A DNA stretch of 64,000 nucleotides from Edwardsiella ictaluri ATCC 33202 (lineage in GTDB: Bacteria; Pseudomonadota; Gammaproteobacteria; Enterobacterales; Enterobacteriaceae): positions 62,001-126,000 of the forward strand of contig NZ_AFJI01000094.1 in assembly GCF_000264785.1 (NCBI RefSeq). The letters are read 5' to 3'. The position numbers and the translations under genes were made by a program. The notes under the pieces were generated by a model. The model saw only the letters and a list, made by a program, of their open reading frames with translations. It was not told the DNA's origin and did not search any database. Every line of letters starts with the position of its first letter. Position 1 is the first letter of the stretch. Of the stretch, positions 58,334 through 64,000 are shown in pieces.

Positions 58334-59578
58334 CTATTCCGCGTTTAAGGCCGCCTCCTGGGCGGCCTTCCAACTTTTGAGCGCCTGTAGACGCCGCGTC
58401 TGTAATTCTTCGCGGATAGCCGCCCCCTGAAAACCATCGGTGATGACGTTGCATACAGCAACCTGCGCGGCCTGGTGGTAGGCGGCACGCAGATAGCCGG
58501 CCTGCGGGTAGGGTTGATCCTCCAGACCGGTGCGCCCGCGGGCGTCGGCCTCGCTGCACAGGATCATTTGCTGCAGGCGCTGGGGGCGGCGCCAGACGTC
58601 AATGGTGTCCAGCAACTTGAGCAGCGTCGCGGGGCGAAGACGCTCCACCGTGTGGATCAGATCGTGATATTCGGCGACCAGCAGCGCCAGATCGCGCACC
58701 GGGTTTGGGGTGCGCAGGCGCTGGCACATCTCCCGCACCAGGCGTACGCCTGCCGGCCCATGGCCGTGATGGTGGGGCCAGAAATTGGGGTTAGTCAGTC
58801 CCTTGCCCACATCGTGGGTCAGCGCGGCAAAGCGCACGGCGACGTCGTCGCTCAGATGGCTGGCCATAGCCAGGGTAAGCAGGGTATGGATGCCGGTGTC
58901 GATCTCCGGGTGCCACTGGGCGGGGGCCGGTACCCCGAACAGCCGATCGATCTCCGGGAACAGCACCGCCAGCGCGCCACAGTCGCGCAGCACCTGAAAA
59001 TAAACCTGTGGCACGGGGCCGGACAGCGCTTTCTCCGTCTCTAGCCAAACCCGCTCCGGCGTCAGGTGGGCCAGCTCACCCTGCTGACTCATTTGCTGCA
59101 TCAGTGCCAGAGTCGGTGCGGCAACCTCAAAGCCCAGCGGTGCGAAGCGGGCGGCAAAGCGGGCGACGCGCAGCACGCGCAGCGGGTCTTCGACAAAGGC
59201 CTCTGATACGTGGCGCAGCTGACGCTGCTGCAGGTCCTGCAGGCCGCCGTAGGGATCGATCAGCTGGCCTTCATCGTCCTCCGCCATCGCATTGATGGTC
59301 AGGTCGCGCCGCAGTAAATCCTGCTCTAGGGTAACGTCCGGGGCGAAATAGGTGCTAAAGCCGGTGTAGCCCTGGCCGGCCTTGCGTTCGGTGCGCGCCA
59401 GGGCGTACTCCTCTTTGCTGCGCGGATGCAGAAATACCGGGAAGTCCTTGCCGACCTGCTGGTAGCCCTGTGCCAACAGCGTCTGCGGCGCCGCGCCGAC
59501 GACGACCCAGTCGCGATCCTGGGTGGGAAGCTGTAGATACTTGTCGCGCACGGCGCCACCGACCAGATATGTCTTCAC
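58334..59578 (-). CDS. cca: CCA-adding tRNA nucleotidyltransferase (multifunctional Cca)
   Basis: Adds or repairs the tRNA 3' CCA end. 414 residues from the GTG at 59578, with GAGG seven bases upstream (E. coli 412). The nucleotidyltransferase head starts [12 protein letters not shown], with the DRDWVVVG metal aspartates and [10 protein letters not shown]. The neck and body carry [17 protein letters not shown]. The C-terminal HD phosphohydrolase domain has ALTHDVGKG and ADxRG ([10 protein letters not shown]), as in E. coli Cca. An earlier TTG start at 59605 is less likely. Confidence 0.95.
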   Translation of the reverse strand: MKTYLVGGAVRDKYLQLPTQDRDWVVVGAAPQTLLAQGYQQVGKDFPVFLHPRSKEEYALARTERKAGQGYTGFSTYFAPDVTLEQDLLRRDLTINAMAEDDEGQLIDPYGGLQDLQQRQLRHVSEAFVEDPLRVLRVARFAARFAPLGFEVAAPTLALMQQMSQQGELAHLTPERVWLETEKALSGPVPQVYFQVLRDCGALAVLFPEIDRLFGVPAPAQWHPEIDTGIHTLLTLAMASHLSDDVAVRFAALTHDVGKGLTNPNFWPHHHGHGPAGVRLVREMCQRLRTPNPVRDLALLVAEYHDLIHTVERLRPATLLKLLDTIDVWRRPQRLQQMILCSEADARGRTGLEDQPYPQAGYLRAAYHQAAQVAVCNVITDGFQGAAIREELQTRRLQALKSWKAAQEAALNAE

Positions 59579-59661
59579 GTGCCCACCTCGGTAGAGAATC
59601 GACAAAATGTTAATCTTATGTTACTGCAAGCGTCCATGGACGGCAATCGGCCGCCCCAGTG

Positions 59662-59686
59662 AAAAAACGCCGCGGGCAGCGGCGTT
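59662..59686 (-). terminator. ygiM terminator
   Basis: Minus strand AACGCCGC and GCGGCGTT pair perfectly around TGCCC, then four T residues, eight bases after the ygiM stop. Confidence 0.82.
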
Positions 59687-59694
59687 GTGGGGGA

Positions 59695-60312
59695 TCAGTT
59701 CATCCAGCGCTCTTTCCTGCGCCGGGGCAGCAGGCGCGGTAGCAGCAGGCCCAGCAGGAGGCCTGCGCCGGCGACACCGCCGCCGTATAGGAACCACTGC
59801 AGGATAATGGCCCGCTTTTTGTCATCCAGCTGCGAGTTGAGGGCGCCGAGGTTTTTTTGCGCGCTGCTTAGCTGTTGACGCAGCTGCTGATTCTCCGCTT
59901 GCAGGCGGGCGATCGCATCGTCGCTGCCGGCGACTTTGCTTTGCATCTCTGCGGTTTTTTGCTGCCATTCACCGTCGATATGGCTGAGTTTGGCCGTCAG
60001 GGCTGAGAGCTGAGCCTCCAGCGCGGGTACGCGGGTGCGCAGGCTGGGCTGGTTGCTGAGCTGATCGAGGGGAAGCCAGCCGCTGCGCCCTTTGGCATCG
60101 CGGATCTGGGCAAACTGGCTCTGTTGATTAATGTCCAGCAGCGTGACCGGATCGCCTGCGTTGATCGTGCCGGAAATGCGGTATTGGTTACCCGGTCCGC
60201 TATGTACATAGGTACTGAGCGCATCGGAAATAAAGCGCTGTTCTTCTGCGTGGCTCTGAAAGGTCAGACAGAGGCTGAGCAGGGGCAGGAGTAACCGGCA
60301 GAATAGGTGCAT
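59695..60312 (-). CDS. ygiM: SH3-domain membrane protein YgiM
   Basis: 205 residues when started at the ATG at 60312 (E. coli 206). A signal peptide (CRLLLPLLSLCLTFQSHAEE) leads to a bacterial SH3 domain with YVHSGPGNQYRISGTINAGDPVTLL. Then a long coiled coil, with LEAQLSALTAKL and NQQLRQQLSSAQ heptads (about 90-165), then a transmembrane helix GGGVAGAGLLLGLLLPRLLP and basic tail KERWMN. Function is unknown, though it clusters with cca in most enterics. The frame's upstream ATG at 60378 gives no signal peptide at the start. Confidence 0.92.
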   Translation of the reverse strand: MHLFCRLLLPLLSLCLTFQSHAEEQRFISDALSTYVHSGPGNQYRISGTINAGDPVTLLDINQQSQFAQIRDAKGRSGWLPLDQLSNQPSLRTRVPALEAQLSALTAKLSHIDGEWQQKTAEMQSKVAGSDDAIARLQAENQQLRQQLSSAQKNLGALNSQLDDKKRAIILQWFLYGGGVAGAGLLLGLLLPRLLPRRRKERWMN

Positions 60313-60451
60313 GGCGATAATCGGTTCGTTGGTTGAGGGAATTGGGCTGATAGTAAGGGGAAGTATACGGTGAGGCAATGAAAAATCTTAAAATGAGAAC
60401 TGTCCGAGCTATTTATCGCGTAACTCCGGCATCTGGCACGGTAGCCGTTAT

Positions 60452-60488
60452 AAAAAACCGGCCGCAGAGGGAGACTCTGCGGCCGGTT
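60452..60488 (-). terminator. Pit gene terminator
   Basis: Minus strand AACCGGCCGCAGAG pairs with CTCTGCGGCCGGTT (14 bp perfect) around TCTCC, followed by TTTTATA, about 33 bases past the Pit stop. Confidence 0.92.
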
Positions 60489-60520
60489 TATTGCTATTTA
60501 TTGGTGAAATGGGCAGATAA

Positions 60521-61786
60521 TTAGCCGAAGACCGCCTGCAGCAGATAAAACAGAGCAATGGAGAGCGCGGCTCCCGCGGGCAGGGTCACAATCCATGACG
60601 CGACAATGTTACGTACCACGTTAAGGTTCAGTGCCGCAATACCGCGGGCAAAACCGACGCCCAGCACGGCGCCGACCAGCGTCTGGGTGGTGGAGATCGG
60701 CAGGCCGGTACCGGAGGCGATCACCACCGTTGAGGCGGTGGCGAACTGGGCGGCAAAGCCACGGCTCGGGGTGAGATCGGTAATACCGGTGCCCACGGTT
60801 TCCATGACGCGACGGCCCATCAGCGCCAGACCCACAACGATACCGATACCACCCAACGGCAGGATCCACCAGACGATGGGAGAGGTGCCGGCCAGCACGC
60901 TCGGATCGCGCACGATGGCGACGATGGCAGACAGCGGCCCAATGGCGTTGGCGACATCGTTAGAGCCGTGGGCAAAAGCCATGGCGCAGGCGGTGATGAC
61001 CATCAGCAGACTGAATACCCGCTCAACGCCGCGGAAGTGATCCTGCTCATCGGCGTCATCGGTAAAGGATTTGCGCGACAGATACAGATAGCCGCCGAGC
61101 ATGACCAGTAGAGAGACCAACAGTGAAATCAGCCAGGTCTCCCCGTCCGTCAGGTGCAGGCCGACGTGCTTTAATCCTTTCTTGATGGTGACCAGCGAGA
61201 TAACCAGCGCGGTCAGGAACATATACACCGGGCCAAAGCGGCGGGCGTTAGCGAAGGGGTTTTCGGTGTTAAAAATCAGCCGCTGGGCGCTGAGGAAAAT
61301 GCCATAGGCCACCACCCCGGAGATCAGCGGTGTGATAATCCAGCTGCCGACGATCCCCTTAACGCCGTCCCATTCGACCGCTTCGGGGCCGACAGATACG
61401 CAGGCAAAGCCGATGATGGCACCGATGATGGAGTGGGTGGTGGAGACAGGCCAGCCCATCAGCGAGGCGACGATGAGCCAGATGCCGGCGGCCAGCAGCG
61501 AGGCCATCATCCCGAAGACCAGCGTCTGGGGATGACCGGCGAAGGCATTGGTATCAATGATGCCGCTGCGGATGGTTTGGGTGACTTCACCGCCGGCCAG
61601 GTAGGCGCCGGCGAATTCGAAGATCATGGCGATGACGATCGCCTGACGGATGGTGACGGCGCGGGCGCCTACGGAGGTTCCCATCGCGTTGGCGACGTCG
61701 TTGGCGCCGATGCCGATAGCCATCAGCAGGCCAAAGAAGGCCGCCACCATGATCAGTAATGAGCCGTGATTGGCAATGATTTCCAT
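60521..61786 (-). CDS. PiT-family inorganic phosphate transporter
   Basis: 421-residue inner-membrane phosphate:cation symporter of the PiT family. The duplicated signature GANDVANAMGTSVG (near residue 27) and GSNDVANAIGPLSA (near residue 274) is intact. Repeats of PVSTTHSI and PISTTQTL accompany each half. About eleven hydrophobic segments. It is shorter than E. coli PitA (499) and closer to the PitH/Yersinia-like type, so I give no E. coli symbol. Its DUF47 partner gene lies immediately upstream, on the same strand, 22 bases away. Confidence 0.92.
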   Translation of the reverse strand: MEIIANHGSLLIMVAAFFGLLMAIGIGANDVANAMGTSVGARAVTIRQAIVIAMIFEFAGAYLAGGEVTQTIRSGIIDTNAFAGHPQTLVFGMMASLLAAGIWLIVASLMGWPVSTTHSIIGAIIGFACVSVGPEAVEWDGVKGIVGSWIITPLISGVVAYGIFLSAQRLIFNTENPFANARRFGPVYMFLTALVISLVTIKKGLKHVGLHLTDGETWLISLLVSLLVMLGGYLYLSRKSFTDDADEQDHFRGVERVFSLLMVITACAMAFAHGSNDVANAIGPLSAIVAIVRDPSVLAGTSPIVWWILPLGGIGIVVGLALMGRRVMETVGTGITDLTPSRGFAAQFATASTVVIASGTGLPISTTQTLVGAVLGVGFARGIAALNLNVVRNIVASWIVTLPAGAALSIALFYLLQAVFG

Positions 61787-61808
61787 CTATTGTGTCCGGG
61801 TGTGGTGA

Positions 61809-62489
61809 TTAACTACGGGCCAGCATCAGTTCCAGCCGGGAACCTACGCGCAGCGCTTTATCGGCAAGGCCGCCGACCCACTCAATGATTTGATAGAGAA
61901 ACATGATGTCGACAGGGTTGAGCTGGTGCTCAAGGGAGAGCAGGGTCTGGCGTAACAGGATCTGCTGATGGTCGGTATCATCTTCGATATGATCCAGTTC
62001 CATCACCATCTGCTCGACCAGATCGGCTTCGCGGCCGCGAAAGCCGGTCTCCAGCAGTTCATCCATTTCGTGAATAACTTTGCTGGAGAGTGCGGTCGCA
62101 TCCAGGCAGCGCTGCAGGTAGCTCACAAAGTCAGCCTGCATGACGGCGGGGATTTGCAAGCGACGGCCGATGACCCGCCCGGCGATGTCCTTGGCACGGT
62201 TGGCCAGACGATCCTGTTGGGTAACCAGCTCCAGCATGTCACCGCGATCGACCGGCAGAAAAAGACCGCGTGGTAATTTCAGTCGGATTTCGCGTTTCAG
62301 CGTGTCAGCCTGCTTTTCCAGGTTGGAGATCTGTTCACGGATCTCCTGCGCCTGATCCCACTGCTGCTGCGCGGTGGCGGCAAAGAAGGGAACCAGCAGG
62401 CTACAGCATTCGTGCACGCGGCTGGCGTGCTCTTGAAGCGGTTTGAGCGGAGACTTGGCAAACAAGCCTAAAATAGTATTTACTGGCAT
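61809..62489 (-). CDS. DUF47/PhoU-like Pit accessory protein (TIGR00153)
   Basis: 226 residues starting MPVNTILGLFAKSPLKPLQEH, the TIGR00153 opening. It is an all-helical PhoU-related protein with conserved DRLANRAKDIAGRV and ELDHIEDDTDHQQILL segments carrying acidic metal-binding residues (E/D-x-x-x-D). In other bacteria such proteins are co-transcribed with pit genes and adjust phosphate uptake. It is first gene of the pair here, 22 bases before pit. The ATG at 62489 is preferred to a GTG three bases earlier. Confidence 0.9.
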   Translation of the reverse strand: MPVNTILGLFAKSPLKPLQEHASRVHECCSLLVPFFAATAQQQWDQAQEIREQISNLEKQADTLKREIRLKLPRGLFLPVDRGDMLELVTQQDRLANRAKDIAGRVIGRRLQIPAVMQADFVSYLQRCLDATALSSKVIHEMDELLETGFRGREADLVEQMVMELDHIEDDTDHQQILLRQTLLSLEHQLNPVDIMFLYQIIEWVGGLADKALRVGSRLELMLARS

Positions 62490-62639
62490 CACTCATGCAC
62501 CTTAAATTGATGGTTTTCTGCGCATAGTTCGTCAGAAAGGTGCGCATGGTAACTGATGTGCCCGGCATTGGACACCGTTTTTACATTTTTTACCGAGCAA
62601 TGCTGAATACCTCGGTAAAACCTTAATATGACAGAAAAA

Positions 62640-63944
62640 ATGACCGTGGAAATTGAACTGAAATTCATCGCCCTCCCGTCCGCTGTACACGAATTGCCCG
62701 CGAGTCTGGCCCGCTGGCCTCTTCAGCATACGCCCGCCCAAGCACTGAGCAATATCTATTATGAGACGGAATGTCAGACTTTACGCCGCCATGATATGGG
62801 ACTGCGGATCCGCGGATGCGATGGCGCCTATGAGATGACCCTGAAAACCGCCGGCAGTGATGTTGGCGGCCTGCATCAGCGGCCGGAGTACAACGTTGCG
62901 CTGGATGCACCGCAGCTGGATCTCCGTCGCTTTCCAGCGCAGGTGTGGCCGGATGGCTGCGATGTCGACGCACTGCAGGCGGCGCTGCAGCCGCTGTTCT
63001 CGACCGATTTTCAGCGGGAGAGGTGGGTGGTGACGTACCGTGAGAGCCAGATTGAAGTGGCGCTTGACCGGGGCGATATTTGCGCCGCGGGGGAGCGTGA
63101 GGCGCTGCATGAAATCGAGCTGGAGCTGCTGCAGGGCGAACGGGGCGATCTGCTCGCTTTTGCCGAACAGTTGCTGACGCTGGATGGGATCCGGATGGGG
63201 GCCATGAGTAAGGCCGCCCGCGGCTACCGTCTGGCGGCGGGAAATGCGGCGCTGCGGCGGCGGGCGTTTCCGCTGCTGCGGCCCGCGGTACGCGCCAGCG
63301 TCGAACAGGGCATGTCTGCCGCGCTGACACAGATCCTGGCGCACTGGCAATACCATGAAGAGGCCTGGCTGCGGGGAGATGCGGAGTCCCGGGATGGGAT
63401 CCAGGAGGCGCTGGTAGCGTTGCGGCAGAGTTTGACCCTCTTCGGCGGCATCGTGCCGCGTAAGGCCAGTGCGACGCTACGCGCCGGACTGAGCGCGCTG
63501 GAGGCACAGATACAGCAGCCGGCGTGCGCGGCGCAGACGTTGTGCTATGGCCGGGAATCCCTGACTACCCAGTGGGCACTCACTCGCTGGTTAGCCGAGT
63601 CTGGCTGGCGAGCCTATCTCGATGCGGCGGGAAGCGCCAAGCTGTCCGGCTCGTTCAAGCGCTTTGCCGACATCATGCTGGGACGCTGCGGCGCGGAGCT
63701 GAAGGCGCTGTTTGCCCTGGTACGTCATCCCCAGGAGTATCAGGACAAACTGCCGCGTCTGCAGCATCAAATTCTGGCGATCCGCTTGCTGGGCGGCGCG
63801 TATGGCGAGGCGGCGGTAGACGGCTATCTGGCGCCGTGGCAGACGCTGGCGCACGCCATTGCCCATCCCGCCGCGGCAACACCGGAGGCCGCCTGCGCCC
63901 AGGCGCTGCATCAGCCGGCCTTTTGGCGCAACGGCGCGCATTAA
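62640..63944 (+). CDS. ygiF: Inorganic triphosphatase YgiF (CYTH-CHAD)
   Basis: Hydrolyses tripolyphosphate; two-domain enzyme like E. coli YgiF (433). The N-terminal CYTH domain (about 1-200) begins MTVEIELKFI with the EXEXK metal motif, and has DMGLRIRGCDGAYEMTLKT. The C-terminal CHAD domain (about 210-430) holds several histidine-containing helices (HWQYHEEAWLRG, FKRFADIMLGR). An in-frame ATG at 62628 would add four residues. Neither start has a clear ribosome site; the second matches E. coli better. E. coli ygiF is followed by glnE, which would begin just beyond the window edge. Confidence 0.93.
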   Translation: MTVEIELKFIALPSAVHELPASLARWPLQHTPAQALSNIYYETECQTLRRHDMGLRIRGCDGAYEMTLKTAGSDVGGLHQRPEYNVALDAPQLDLRRFPAQVWPDGCDVDALQAALQPLFSTDFQRERWVVTYRESQIEVALDRGDICAAGEREALHEIELELLQGERGDLLAFAEQLLTLDGIRMGAMSKAARGYRLAAGNAALRRRAFPLLRPAVRASVEQGMSAALTQILAHWQYHEEAWLRGDAESRDGIQEALVALRQSLTLFGGIVPRKASATLRAGLSALEAQIQQPACAAQTLCYGRESLTTQWALTRWLAESGWRAYLDAAGSAKLSGSFKRFADIMLGRCGAELKALFALVRHPQEYQDKLPRLQHQILAIRLLGGAYGEAAVDGYLAPWQTLAHAIAHPAAATPEAACAQALHQPAFWRNGAH

Positions 63945-64000
63945 TTCGGTGATATCCCGCCACGCGCGGGCGATGGTCTAACCCAGGCGGCTTTGGCGCC

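Overview
The window reads as chromosome of an enteric gammaproteobacterium (Enterobacterales). Almost every gene has a recognisable E. coli K-12 counterpart, often at identical length, and local order follows the E. coli 3.2-3.3 Mb region in blocks (truB-rpsO-pnp-nlpI-deaD; ubiV/ubiU/ubiT/yhbS; nrdD-nrdG; yqjA-mzrA-yqjD-yqjE-yqjK; exuR/uxa/ygjV/sstT/alx; ygjR-ygjP-rlmG; rpsU-dnaG-rpoD; tsaD-plsY-folB-uppP-cca-ygiM-ygiF). The G+C-rich coding sequence and reshuffled blocks fit a deep-branching enteric such as Edwardsiella (Hafniaceae). The genus is an inference from overall look, not proven.

Layout. 0-7 kb: translation/RNA-decay cluster (rbfA end, truB, rpsO, pnp with its RNase III leader hairpin, nlpI, a 25-codon yrbN, deaD). 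7-9.6 kb: an AT-rich spacer, an intact cysteine permease gene (cyuP) and a wrecked cyuA desulfidase. 9.7-16.3 kb: the O2-independent ubiquinone genes ubiV, ubiU and ubiT, then yhbS, putP, yhbQ, yhbP and yraR. 16.3-19.4 kb: anaerobic ribonucleotide reductase nrdD-nrdG behind a promoter with FNR-, NrdR- and DnaA-like sites. 19.4-23.2 kb: yqjKED, mzrA, yqjA, one unknown ORF, and crcB with a probable fluoride riboswitch. 23.2-30.9 kb: hexuronate catabolism, with exuR, uxaC, uxaB and uxaA intact but the exuT transporter decayed. 31-37.7 kb: sstT, alx behind a Mn/pH riboswitch, an EamA permease, ygjR, ygjP, rlmG. 37.8-41.7 kb: a possibly Tat-exported HisC-like aminotransferase behind a 19-bp hairpin, then qseBC and ygiW.

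41.7-50.6 kb is accessory. It holds a glycyl-radical-enzyme remnant, an orphan HigA-like ORF, a complete type I restriction-modification operon (hsdM-hsdS-hsdR, overlapping ends) whose specificity subunit carries AT-rich target-recognition domains, a 53-residue unknown protein built from two similar Gly/Tyr motifs, tRNA-Ile2 (CAT) and a frameshifted mug. From 50.7 kb the core resumes: the macromolecular synthesis operon, tsaD, plsY, folB, uppP, cca, ygiM, a Pit phosphate transporter with its DUF47 partner, and ygiF at the right edge.

Themes: several genes serve anaerobic life (ubiUVT, nrdDG), and at least four genes are decaying (cyuA, exuT, mug, the glycyl-radical enzyme). In two cases a pathway keeps its regulator or partner but has lost one step. 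No CRISPR array, insertion sequence, prophage or rRNA was seen. The least explained items are the 53-residue protein beside hsdR, the possibly exported aminotransferase, and the exported-looking ORF downstream of crcB.
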